Shown: piece by piece, positions 17,714-25,434 of the stretch | Position numbering within the stretch: the first letter of the stretch is position 1 | How the letters are laid out: every line of letters begins with the position of its first letter | DNA from: Desulfovibrionaceae bacterium | GTDB taxonomy: Bacteria; Desulfobacterota; Desulfovibrionia; Desulfovibrionales; Desulfovibrionaceae | NCBI GenBank assembly: GCA_029011315.1 | Contig: JAQXLA010000025.1 | Span: 1-38,096, forward strand | Direction: 5' to 3' | DNA length: 38,096 nucleotides | The notes under the pieces: generated by a model | What the model saw: the letters and a program-made list of their open reading frames with translations, nothing else | Databases searched by the model: none | Told to the model about the DNA's origin: nothing | Made by a program: the position numbers and the translations under genes

Positions 17714-18217
17714 ATGGGTATTACGGTCATAGGCATTGATCCCGGTTCTCGGCATACGGGATGGGGGATTGTGAGCGAGCGATCCGGCATTTTGCATTTA
17801 GAGGCCTGCGGCGCAGTTAGCCCGAAGGTTTCGCTTTCTCTTGCCGATCGCATCGGTTTTATTTTTACGGAGCTGCATGGAATTTTGAAGCAATATGCAC
17901 CGGATGAAGCGTCCATAGAGCAGGTTTTCACGGCTGTGAATATCGCTTCGGCATTGAAGCTGGGGCAGGCAAGAGGCGCAGCCGTAGCAGCCTGTGCTTT
18001 TTGCGGCATTCCCGTTTTTGATTATGCTCCGACGGTAATTAAGAAAGCCGTTGTCGGAACAGGATCGGCTGATAAGGCTCAGGTAGCCTACATGGCTGCG
18101 AAAATGCTCGGTATTGCGAAGCCATGTTGGTCTTCGGATACAGGTGATGCAATCGGCATGGCTCTGTGCCGTTTAGCCATGCGGCGATTTGAGCAGTTAA
18201 CGTCAAAATCTCACTGA
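17714..18217 (+). CDS. ruvC: Crossover junction endodeoxyribonuclease RuvC
   Basis: Resolves Holliday junctions together with RuvAB. The RNase-H-like fold shows catalytic Asp9 in GIDPGSRHTGWG, Glu in SIEQVF (about 68) and the Asp pair in DTGDAIGMALC near the C-terminus. Length of 167 residues is standard. GGAG lies 6 bases before the ATG. ruvA and ruvB, which often follow, are absent here; the gene is closed by a bidirectional terminator facing the next gene. Confidence 0.95.
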   Translation: MGITVIGIDPGSRHTGWGIVSERSGILHLEACGAVSPKVSLSLADRIGFIFTELHGILKQYAPDEASIEQVFTAVNIASALKLGQARGAAVAACAFCGIPVFDYAPTVIKKAVVGTGSADKAQVAYMAAKMLGIAKPCWSSDTGDAIGMALCRLAMRRFEQLTSKSH

Positions 18218-18379
18218 AGTATTCTTGCAATAAGGTAATATCGATTCCTGTATATAGAGATCTCAAAAATTCGTTATTAAATATTTTTCGGATATCATAT
18301 AATAATATCGTAGATGATTCTTTTCCATATCACACAGTTAATGCAGGTAGATCCTGAACAGATTTGGATTTGAATACAT

Positions 18380-18421
18380 AAACGGGAACGATGCTGAATT
18401 GCTCAACATCGTTCCCGTTTT
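18380..18421. terminator. Bidirectional terminator between ruvC and the membrane protein gene
   Basis: AAACGGGAACGATG (18380-18393) and CATCGTTCCCGTTT (18407-18420) form a perfect 14-bp stem with a 13-base loop. A's lead and T's trail, so it can stop transcripts from both converging genes. The 160 bases between ruvC and this stem are AT-rich and show nothing else. Confidence 0.88.
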
Positions 18422-18458
18422 ATTCCCTGTAGATTGATATATGGGAAATATATTGATA

Positions 18459-20195
18459 TTAACGAACTGAAATGAAACCTTCTGCGGAAGTGATAGTTTC
18501 AGAAGCAGGAATGCCCGTATTCCAGACCAACAGCAGAATGACCGCGACGAAGAGCAATGATCCGATCAAAAGAACGAGATCGGAACTGAAGATTCTGGAA
18601 AGCCCAAACAGAATCAGACCAAAAAGAATCCATGATCCGGACTGAACAGCGATGGCAAGCCATGACGCGTCAGCGAGCTGAAGGAAGGAAAGTTCCTGTG
18701 GGAACGCATCGGTGAACATCGGTGCGATATTCGCTGCAGCGAAACAGCACCCGACAAGAATGAAGAAAAGCGCACTTAATCCCGTATAAATTCCGCCCAG
18801 AGAGCCCGTGAGCACATATGCGGACAGAGCCGAGACGACAGGCAGAACGATGGCGAACTGAACGGGAGAAGCTCCAAGCAGACAGAGTCCGATGAGCAGT
18901 ACGACCAAATTCAGCCAGATCCAGATTAAGCCGGAGCGATTTTTTTCCTGCGCTGTACAGGCAAAAGGCAGAGAAAACAGCCAGGGGAGAGTGAGCACAG
19001 CAAATGAAATCAGAGGAATCCAGGCTTTTTTGCCTCCCGAGGCGATTACGGCTCGTATCGGCGCAACAAACTGCTGCTCTACCGATTCTCCGAGAATTTT
19101 TCCGCCGTCTACAAAAAAGACAAGATAGGCGCACCACATGCCGATGAGAATAAGCATCAGGCCGAAGCACAGAGAGCCGTCAGCCCTGCCAATGCGCCGG
19201 AAATCTCCGCGAGCTACAAGAAAGACAATGCTGACCAGCAGAGGCGTAAGCAAGCCGATGACGCCGTTCAGAACGGCAGAAACGGCTGTCAGAGTAAAAG
19301 CTGCGGCAAGCGTCAACGGCGCAAAGCTTTTTTTCCATCCTCTGCAAAATGCAGCCGATGCGGCAGCAGACGCTGCAGCGCAGATCAGTTCCCCTGATGC
19401 GGAGACAGGAAAGCGAATGAAGGCGAGAGAAACGATACATGCCAATCCTGATGCCAATCCGGTTTTGCGTCCTCCGGCGGCCAGACCGAGAAGCCATGCA
19501 GCAAGAACCAAAAGGCCTGAAGAAACAGCTAGTGTGAAGCCTTCGCTGCTTTTCTGAAGTAGAGGGCCGAAAAATTGGCACTGATCCAGCTTGATGGCGG
19601 CGATCGCCTGTTCTCCGACAATTGATGACCAGGAGGAAAATTTTTCTGAGATTATCTGAAAAACAGGAATATTGAAGGCATCGGCATGAATTACAGAAGA
19701 GACTGTTCCCTCAGTCAGGCCGCCAAAATGCCGAGCCGTGTCATACAGACCGATGAGAGATGTTTTCAAAACTGAAGGCAGAGACTGAAGGAACCAGATC
19801 ACTGCAAGCACAAGAGGAGCGATCCAGGCAAGCGCGCCAAACAGACAGGATCCAATCAGTTTCCGTACAGGTTTTTCCTTCGTTGTTTGGGGTTCGTCAG
19901 AAGATTCAGCCTCTGAGGCATAAGCCGCGTAAGCGTCTTCGGATTCGGTGGATACGGTTGTTTCGGATGGGGAAGAGGATTCCATCTCCTGCGGTTGTGC
20001 GCTTAGAGTTTCGGCGGTTTTTTCAGATTCGATTGACAGCTCAGGATCCGTCTCAGTCGTCTTTGTTTCTGTATCTGTAATGGGATCAGCAGCTGGATCA
20101 GGAGAAGGCTGTACAGCGGACACCTGGGCCTGTGCTTCAGTCGTCTTTTCCTGTTTGGAAGACTGCCTGGGATCGAGGAGATCAGGGTTGCTCAT
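18459..20195 (-). CDS. Unrecognised polytopic membrane protein with long disordered N-terminal tail
   Basis: Not recognised. From ATG 20195 (MSNPDLLDPRQ, with AGGA 8 bases upstream) the protein has 578 residues. Residues 1 to about 110 are rich in Glu, Thr, Ser, Pro and Gln with no hydrophobic stretch, so this is probably a disordered cytoplasmic tail. Then come roughly a dozen hydrophobic helices, starting LIGSCLFGALAWIAPLVLAV, with one soluble loop of about 80 residues after the first helix (LPSVLKTSL to GPLLQKSSEG). That big-loop-after-helix-1 layout recalls GT-C glycosyltransferases, but I see no clear catalytic motif. The frame is open 26 codons further upstream, to 20273, without a ribosome-binding site. 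Confidence 0.7.
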   Translation of the reverse strand: MSNPDLLDPRQSSKQEKTTEAQAQVSAVQPSPDPAADPITDTETKTTETDPELSIESEKTAETLSAQPQEMESSSPSETTVSTESEDAYAAYASEAESSDEPQTTKEKPVRKLIGSCLFGALAWIAPLVLAVIWFLQSLPSVLKTSLIGLYDTARHFGGLTEGTVSSVIHADAFNIPVFQIISEKFSSWSSIVGEQAIAAIKLDQCQFFGPLLQKSSEGFTLAVSSGLLVLAAWLLGLAAGGRKTGLASGLACIVSLAFIRFPVSASGELICAAASAAASAAFCRGWKKSFAPLTLAAAFTLTAVSAVLNGVIGLLTPLLVSIVFLVARGDFRRIGRADGSLCFGLMLILIGMWCAYLVFFVDGGKILGESVEQQFVAPIRAVIASGGKKAWIPLISFAVLTLPWLFSLPFACTAQEKNRSGLIWIWLNLVVLLIGLCLLGASPVQFAIVLPVVSALSAYVLTGSLGGIYTGLSALFFILVGCCFAAANIAPMFTDAFPQELSFLQLADASWLAIAVQSGSWILFGLILFGLSRIFSSDLVLLIGSLLFVAVILLLVWNTGIPASETITSAEGFISVR

Positions 20196-20420
20196 GGCAA
20201 AAATCCTTTTCGGCAAGATTATGATTCGGTTTCCAGAAGAATCGTCCGTAAGGCGTGAGTTCAGGCACAGCATACGGAATGTCCGGATACATATTATAGA
20301 AAAATAAAAAAATATTCAAAGGGGAATCTCTGTTTATCACACTTGAATGCAGTAAGATCGATTTTTGAGCTGAAAAACAAAGGACACAGGATAGGTTTTT
20401 TGTGGTAAAGTTTACATAAT

Positions 20421-20453
20421 TTTTATAATTAAAGTTTAACTTTAATTATAAAA
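20421..20453. repeat. 33-bp perfect palindrome containing TTAAAG-N5-CTTTAA (copy 1)
   Basis: Arms of 16 bases (20421-20436 and 20438-20453) are exact reverse complements around a single T. The core TTAAAG-TTTAA-CTTTAA (20429-20445) is shared with two other sites. It lies 34 bases past the nucleosidase stop and about 225 bases before the start of the membrane protein gene. Pure A/T arms and the absence of a T run argue against an ordinary terminator; an operator is possible. Confidence 0.75.
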
Positions 20454-20487
20454 CAAATACCAAACCATTCCATTGAAATTATCTTCT

Positions 20488-21183
20488 TTACAATGGCATC
20501 ATCCGAATAATGCAATCCATAATCGACATGGCTTTTTCCGAAGCTCTTTCCAGTTCCTTGTGAAATTCTTTATCTCCTCCGGTCAGGCTGTCTGAAACGG
20601 ATTTGATAAGCAGACAGGGGATATTGTTGCGCTTGCAGGTGATGACAATCCCCGCAGCCTCCATTTCGCAGATGTCAGCACCGAATTCCTGACGCAGAGC
20701 TCTGCGTTTTTCGGGATCGCTGACGAACTTGTCTGCAGAGGCACAGACTGCTCCTGGCAGCCCCAGATGGATGCGCTTCGCGGCTTGGATAAGATTGCGG
20801 GACGTTTCGAACCAGGGAGCAATTTTTCCCGGATAGACGCCGCGCGGCGTGCCAAGCCAGCCGTTGCCTTCGAAGTCGTAGTGGACGACTTGCTCCACGA
20901 TGCAGACATCAGCTGTCTTCATCGATTCACTCAATGCTCCGACAACGCCGAAATTGACGATAACCTCGACGTCATATTCACTGATTAGGTATTGTGTCGC
21001 CGCAGCAGAGGCAATTTCTCCTGCTCCGGACTGAACGACGTAAAGCGTATAGTTCGTATTAGCGTAGATTAGAACTTCATAGCCGGATTTTTTCCGTTTT
21101 TCGGCAGGAATGCCGTACTTTGCCAGCACAGCGTCTATTTCAATAGCTACTACCATACCGACGTTTTTTCTTAGCACTGTCAT
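20488..21183 (-). CDS. 5'-methylthioadenosine/S-adenosylhomocysteine nucleosidase-like protein
   Basis: A member of the purine/uridine phosphorylase superfamily, closest in pattern to MTA/SAH nucleosidases that cleave adenine from methylthioadenosine or S-adenosylhomocysteine. Seen: SGAGEIASAAATQYLI, VNFGVVGAL, DICEMEAAGI with the ribose-binding Met-Glu, and SVSDSLTGG with the catalytic Asp. ATG 21183 (MTVLRKNVGMVVAIEIDAVL) has GGAG 8 bases upstream; a longer frame to 21234 adds 17 polar residues. Downstream of the aldo/keto reductase on the same strand, 101 bases apart. Another nucleosidase or phosphorylase activity is possible. Confidence 0.82.
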   Translation of the reverse strand: MTVLRKNVGMVVAIEIDAVLAKYGIPAEKRKKSGYEVLIYANTNYTLYVVQSGAGEIASAAATQYLISEYDVEVIVNFGVVGALSESMKTADVCIVEQVVHYDFEGNGWLGTPRGVYPGKIAPWFETSRNLIQAAKRIHLGLPGAVCASADKFVSDPEKRRALRQEFGADICEMEAAGIVITCKRNNIPCLLIKSVSDSLTGGDKEFHKELERASEKAMSIMDCIIRMMPL

Positions 21184-21284
21184 ATCGATGTCTCCACAAG
21201 CGTCCTGTTGCGTGTTGGGTAGCGAGTGTGTCATTTTCTCTTTCTCTGTATTGTATCAGCACTGTAGATCAGCCTGACAAACAG

Positions 21285-22139
21285 TCAGTTCTTATGCATG
21301 ACGTAGTGCTGACGGAGGTAGGCTTCTCTCTCGGGATCTTCCGGATCACGGCTTCCTCTGCCGGTATCCAGACAGCGTATGGCGCTTATCTCGTCTTCCG
21401 AGAGTGTAAAATCAAAAATATTGATGTTCCCGGCTATTCTGTCCGAATGGACGGATTTCGGCAGCACAACGATGCCTTCCTGAAGTGCGAAGCGAAGAAT
21501 AATTTGCCCTGTATTCCTGTGATATTTCCGGGCAATAGCGATCATAAGAGGATGTTCAAGCAGTGCTCTGTCTCCATTGCCAAGAGGCGACCAGGCCTCG
21601 AGGACAACGCCATCCTCCTTGATCAGGCTGCGCAGCTGTTTCTGCTGAAAAAACGGATGATATTCTACCTGATTGACAGCTGGCGGAGTAGAGAACTTCG
21701 GAACGAAGTCCTTCCAAAGTTTTGGCGTCATGTTGCTAACGCCTATGGATTTGATTTTCCCCTGTTTTTGAGCTTCCTCCAGAGCCTGCCATGCCCCGAG
21801 CACATCCCCATAGGGTTGGTGGAGCAGATAAAGATCCAGATAGTCCATCTGAAGCCTGCGAAGAGAGGCGTCAATTCCGGCCCTTGCCGCTTCATAGCCG
21901 TAATTCAGAAACCATAGTTTGCTGGTGATGAACAGATTATTGCGCGGAATGCCGCTCATGCGGACGGCCTCGCCCACTTCGGTTTCATTACCATACACAG
22001 CCGCCGTATCAATGTGTCGATAGCCTGCTCGTAATGCTTCACTGACGGCCTTGCGGGTTGATCCGTCATTGGGAATTCTGAAAACTCCAAACCCGATTGC
22101 CGGCAGCGTATTGCCGTCATTTAAAATAATATTCTGCAT
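21285..22139 (-). CDS. Aldo/keto reductase
   Basis: An NADPH-dependent (beta/alpha)8 oxidoreductase of 284 residues, of the 2,5-diketo-D-gluconate-reductase type. The catalytic tetrad is complete: Asp in YRHIDTAAVYGNE (with Tyr), Lys in TSKLW and His in YLLHQPYG. Cofactor-side motifs GVSNM, AWSPLG and LPKSVHSDRI are present. AAGG lies 8 bases before the ATG. The substrate cannot be told. Copy 2 of the TTAAAG-N5-CTTTAA palindrome lies 27-43 bases upstream of the start codon and overlaps a possible -10 (TATAAC, minus strand). Confidence 0.93.
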   Translation of the reverse strand: MQNIILNDGNTLPAIGFGVFRIPNDGSTRKAVSEALRAGYRHIDTAAVYGNETEVGEAVRMSGIPRNNLFITSKLWFLNYGYEAARAGIDASLRRLQMDYLDLYLLHQPYGDVLGAWQALEEAQKQGKIKSIGVSNMTPKLWKDFVPKFSTPPAVNQVEYHPFFQQKQLRSLIKEDGVVLEAWSPLGNGDRALLEHPLMIAIARKYHRNTGQIILRFALQEGIVVLPKSVHSDRIAGNINIFDFTLSEDEISAIRCLDTGRGSRDPEDPEREAYLRQHYVMHKN

Positions 22140-22165
22140 ACCATTTTACCTTTTTTCTTTGATAA

Positions 22166-22182
22166 TTAAAGTTATACTTTAA
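22166..22182. repeat. TTAAAG-N5-CTTTAA palindrome (copy 2), candidate operator of the aldo/keto reductase
   Basis: TTAAAG-TTATA-CTTTAA; flanking bases extend the dyad partly (GATAATTAAAG and CTTTAAAGATAATT). It overlaps the stop codon of the azlD relic and, read on the minus strand, contains TATAAC, a 5/6 match to a -10 box at a sensible distance from the reductase start. Confidence 0.55.
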
Positions 22183-22440
22183 AGATAATTTGTACTAAAA
22201 ACATATATGCGGCAGTGCCTCCAGCAATGGAAAAAAGCATCTGACGTTTCCAGATATGAATCAGAACGACGATCAGACAGGATGCCAGTTCCGGTAAACC
22301 ATGGTTTCCAGTCACAAAGTCTGTATTTTTCAGACTGACAACAAGCAAGCTGAAGATGGCTGGAGGAAGCACCTGTCCGAGGAGGAAGTGCGGCACGGAA
22401 CGCTTTTCTGATCAGACTGTTTGGCATGTTTTTTCTGAAA
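22172..22440 (-). pseudogene. azlD: Remnant of AzlD-type branched-chain amino acid exporter subunit
   Basis: AzlD is the small partner of AzlC in branched-chain amino acid export, about 100-110 residues. Only the C-terminal two thirds is readable: VPHFLLGQVLPPAIFSLLVV, then HGLPELASCLIVVLIHIWKR and a final GGTAAYMFLVQI helix. Just upstream, KNMPNSLIRK in another frame looks like the preceding loop, so a frameshift lies near 22410. The first transmembrane helix is gone and the sequence runs directly into the end of the peptide-binding-protein gene. azlC is absent. Non-functional as it stands. Confidence 0.7.
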
Positions 22441-22444
22441 TCCT

Positions 22445-24016
22445 TCAAGGGTGGAGTTGCGGAGCAGGATCCCATTCCGTGAAGTTATGCATGATTCCGG
22501 CAGGTGCTGGTTCAATATTGCTGAAACGCGAGGATACGATCGGCAGAGCCAGCGGAACATACAGGAAGCAGTAGGGTTGTTCTTCGTTCAGAATTTCTTG
22601 AAAACGATCATACAGAAGCTTGCGCTGTTGTGCAGAAAAAACAGAACGCCCCTGTTCCAGAAGTGTGTCAATTTCCGGATTGGTGTACCGGGTAAAATTC
22701 AGGCCTCCCTTGCGGGCTGCGGAGGAATGCCAGACGCTGTAAAGATCCGGATCCTGACCGATAGTCCAGCCGAGAATTACGGCATCGAATCGTCCTTCGT
22801 TAATGAAATCGCGGATAAAGGCAGCCCATTCCACCGTGCGGATTTTGACCGAGACGCCGATTTTTTTCCATTGATTCTGAATGATCACCGCTGTGAGGAT
22901 GCGCTGTTCATTGCCCTGATTCGTAAGAATGGTAAATGAGAAAGGGTGTCCATCCCGATCGAGTATGCCATCGTGATCCGTATCGTGCCAGCCGCATTCC
23001 TCGAGCAGACGTCGCGCTTCAGCAATATTTTGGGAGACAGGTGCAATGCCATTGTTATAAAATTCGCTTCCCGGCTTATAAGGGCCATTGGCTGCAATCC
23101 CCTTGCCCATGAGCACGCCGTCGATGATGTCCTGTCGGCTGATGGCCATGGACAGTGCTCTGCGGATGCGGACATCTTGAAAAAAGGGGTGAGTCATATT
23201 AAAGCCGAGAAATGTGTAGACGGAAGAGAGGTATTCATATTTTTGGAAAGCTTTTTCCCAGAAGGAACCTGTAGTCTGGCGGAGCGCTTGCCGAGGAGAG
23301 AGGTTCATCAGATCAAGATTGCGGGCGCGCAATTCCAGAAACATGGTCGCTCCGTCCGGAATAATGCGGTATACGACGGTATTGATGCGCGGCCGTCCCT
23401 GAAAATAGGTGGGCGAAGCTTCAAGACGCAATGCAGATCCAGAGTTCCATTCCCGCAGACGGAAGGGGCCGGCTCCCACAGGATTGCGGGCAAAGCGTGT
23501 GGTACGGATGTCCTGTCCTTCAAGACAGTGTTTTGGCAAAATTGCCTGCATCCAGGTTTGAAGAGCCCGTGCATAAACAGTGTTATAAACAACTTCAAAT
23601 GTAAGCCTGTCGATTTTTCTAAATTCGCTTACAGCCAGAAAGTCATCGGCATAAGGCGTCGGCGTCCTGGGATCAATCATCAGGCGATAGGTAAATTCCA
23701 CGTCATCGGCTGTCAGCGGTTGACCATCTTCCCAGAGCAGACCGTCGCGTAGACGGAAGCGGATGCGGCGGCCTTCATCGAGAATTTCATACGACTGCGC
23801 AGCATACGGTTCGATGCGGAGATTTTTATCGTAGCGTAGCGGAGCGATGTACAGAAGATCCGCAATTTCATGGGAAGCGGAGTCAGAGCTAAGGTAGGGA
23901 ATAAGATTGCTTGGTTCGCCGATGGAGCCCATGACGATACTGTCGGCAAGAAGGCCTGCGGTACAGGGACGGATCAGGCAGAAAAGCAGATAACACAGAA
24001 GAAGTGGAATGCGCAT
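22445..24016 (-). CDS. ABC transporter peptide-binding protein (SBP family 5)
   Basis: Periplasmic solute-binding protein of the OppA/DppA type, about 523 residues. From ATG 24016 it starts with a signal peptide (MRIPLLLCYLLFCLIRPCTAG, no lipobox), which is why I prefer this start to the open frame reaching 24166. Family features: IGEPSNLIPYLSSDSASHEI, LRDGLLWEDGQPLTADDVEF, and later PVGAGPFRLREW, the region binding peptide ends. No permease or ATPase genes are adjacent, so it is an orphan that must use components encoded elsewhere. The ribosome-binding site is weak (GAAG). Ligand unknown. Confidence 0.88.
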   Translation of the reverse strand: MRIPLLLCYLLFCLIRPCTAGLLADSIVMGSIGEPSNLIPYLSSDSASHEIADLLYIAPLRYDKNLRIEPYAAQSYEILDEGRRIRFRLRDGLLWEDGQPLTADDVEFTYRLMIDPRTPTPYADDFLAVSEFRKIDRLTFEVVYNTVYARALQTWMQAILPKHCLEGQDIRTTRFARNPVGAGPFRLREWNSGSALRLEASPTYFQGRPRINTVVYRIIPDGATMFLELRARNLDLMNLSPRQALRQTTGSFWEKAFQKYEYLSSVYTFLGFNMTHPFFQDVRIRRALSMAISRQDIIDGVLMGKGIAANGPYKPGSEFYNNGIAPVSQNIAEARRLLEECGWHDTDHDGILDRDGHPFSFTILTNQGNEQRILTAVIIQNQWKKIGVSVKIRTVEWAAFIRDFINEGRFDAVILGWTIGQDPDLYSVWHSSAARKGGLNFTRYTNPEIDTLLEQGRSVFSAQQRKLLYDRFQEILNEEQPYCFLYVPLALPIVSSRFSNIEPAPAGIMHNFTEWDPAPQLHP

Positions 24017-24189
24017 TGGGAATCTTCGGAATCGGGTTAAAGAACAGGCAGCGAGGCCGCCGTTTTCCGCAGTAATGCGGTGCAGGGACTGTGAAAATGC
24101 CATGTCGTTTGCGGAAAGGCAAGGCTTTGATCTTTTCGGAAAACGCAGAATATGCGATACGTTCAAAAAATGACAGGAACATGAATCTT

Positions 24190-24603
24190 ATGATGACAGA
24201 CAAACAGATCAGGGGGGCTGAAGGTGAAGAGCTTGCTGCGGCCTATCTGTCGCGGCAGGGCTTCCGGATTCTGCATCGAAACTGGCATTTTAAGTCTCTG
24301 GAGCTCGATATCGTGGCCATGGACGGCGATACGCTGGTTTTTGTCGAAGTGCGCACGCGGCGTGCCGGAGGCAAGGTATCCGGACTGGAAAGCCTGAATG
24401 CCGCAAAGCTCCGTCATGTGCGCGATGCCGCCCGAGTTTTTCTGCATATGTATCATCTTTGGAATATCCCCTGCCGGTGCGATGCTGTCGGCATTGCTCT
24501 GAGGAAGGGATCGTATGAGGTTCAACATGTCCGAAATATCGATCTCAGCGAAATCGATTCCAGGTCTTCAGGTCGTCGCTACGCCTCTTGGCAACCCTGG
24601 TGA
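24190..24603 (+). CDS. UPF0102 (YraN) family protein
   Basis: Small protein with a restriction-endonuclease-like fold; members are widely conserved and poorly characterised, suspected in DNA repair or recombination. Seen: GAEGEELAAAYLSRQGFRIL, HRNWHFKSLELDIVAMDGD and VFVEVRTRR, the core with Asp and Glu-x-Arg. Start is uncertain: AGGA at 24175 suits ATG 24190 (or 24193), while ATG 24181 is too close; the open frame to 24091 is not needed. Its last 77 bases overlap rsmI in another frame, and the C-terminal 20 residues after EVQHVRN exceed the usual family end. Confidence 0.88.
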   Translation: MMTDKQIRGAEGEELAAAYLSRQGFRILHRNWHFKSLELDIVAMDGDTLVFVEVRTRRAGGKVSGLESLNAAKLRHVRDAARVFLHMYHLWNIPCRCDAVGIALRKGSYEVQHVRNIDLSEIDSRSSGRRYASWQPW

Positions 24604-25375
24604 TTTTTCTTCCCGGGCGAGGGAGGCTTTGGAACAGGCTGACGCGGTTCTGGCGGAGGATACGCGCCGAGCAGGTCTGCTGTGCAGCCGCTGTGGACTA
24701 AATGTGCGGCGGTTTATTTCCTGCCATAACTTCAATGAACAGGAAAAACTGCCTGATATTCTTAACGCATTGAAAAAAGGTGAACGGCTGGCTTTGATTT
24801 CCGATGCGGGTATGCCCGTTTTGGCCGATCCCGGGTATCGACTGGTACGAGCCTGCCGTCAGGAGGGAATTCCGGTTACGGTAATTCCAGGTCCATGCGC
24901 TGCGGTTACGGCACTGGTCGGAAGTGGTATTCCTCCGCAGCCTTTTGTTTTCTTTGGGTTCCTGCCGAGAGGCGCAGGAGACATCGCTGCAACCCTGGAG
25001 CGTTTTTCAGGTACAGGGGCGGCTTTGGTTTTTTATGAACGGAAGGATCGCCTGGAAGAGACGTTGCGTATCGCTCTGGAAAAGCTTGGTGATCGGGAAG
25101 TCTGTGTTGCTCGGGAACTGACCAAGATCCATGAGGAATATATTCTTTTTCGGCTTAGCGAAGGACTTCCAAAAAAAGAGATTCTCGGCGAATTAACGGT
25201 CATCATCGGTCCGTCTGAAAAAACAGAGAGAACATCCGAATCAGAAGCTGTGGCAATTCTTGAGGAAGAAGTGCAGTCCGGAGGCACGCCAAAGGCTGCA
25301 GCCAAACGGGCGCAGAAGCGGGTCAGCGGTTGGAGTGCTCGGGAGCTGTATGCACTTCTTGTCGCACGGAGCTGA
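24527..25375 (+). CDS. rsmI: 16S rRNA (cytidine-1402-2'-O)-methyltransferase
   Basis: RsmI methylates the ribose of C1402 in the decoding centre of 16S rRNA. Tetrapyrrole-methylase fold: VVATPLGNPGDFSSRAREAL at the start, AEDTRRAGLL, LISDAGMPVLADPGY, VIPGPCAAVTAL, FYERKDRLEETL and ARELTKIHEEY all match the family. GAGG lies 6 bases before ATG 24527, so I prefer it to ATG 24515. The gene begins inside yraN, a common linkage, and the two are probably co-transcribed. A small acidic C-terminal extension (after about residue 235) is normal. Confidence 0.94.
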   Translation: MSEISISAKSIPGLQVVATPLGNPGDFSSRAREALEQADAVLAEDTRRAGLLCSRCGLNVRRFISCHNFNEQEKLPDILNALKKGERLALISDAGMPVLADPGYRLVRACRQEGIPVTVIPGPCAAVTALVGSGIPPQPFVFFGFLPRGAGDIAATLERFSGTGAALVFYERKDRLEETLRIALEKLGDREVCVARELTKIHEEYILFRLSEGLPKKEILGELTVIIGPSEKTERTSESEAVAILEEEVQSGGTPKAAAKRAQKRVSGWSARELYALLVARS

Positions 25376-25385
25376 TTGCAGCATT

Positions 25386-25434
25386 AGACTCTGTATAAAA
25401 ATTAAAGTATTTCTTTAACTTTTATGCAGAGTCT
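25386..25434. terminator. 49-bp hairpin between rsmI and galE containing TTAAAG-N5-CTTTAA (copy 3)
   Basis: Arms of 22 bases (25386-25407 and 25413-25434) pair at 20 exact positions plus one wobble and one mismatch, around the loop TATTT. The inner part TTAAAG-TATTT-CTTTAA is the same pattern as the other two sites. The stem covers the galE stop codon and begins 10 bases after the rsmI stop, so it may end transcription from both sides, although no clear T run follows either arm. Confidence 0.6.
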
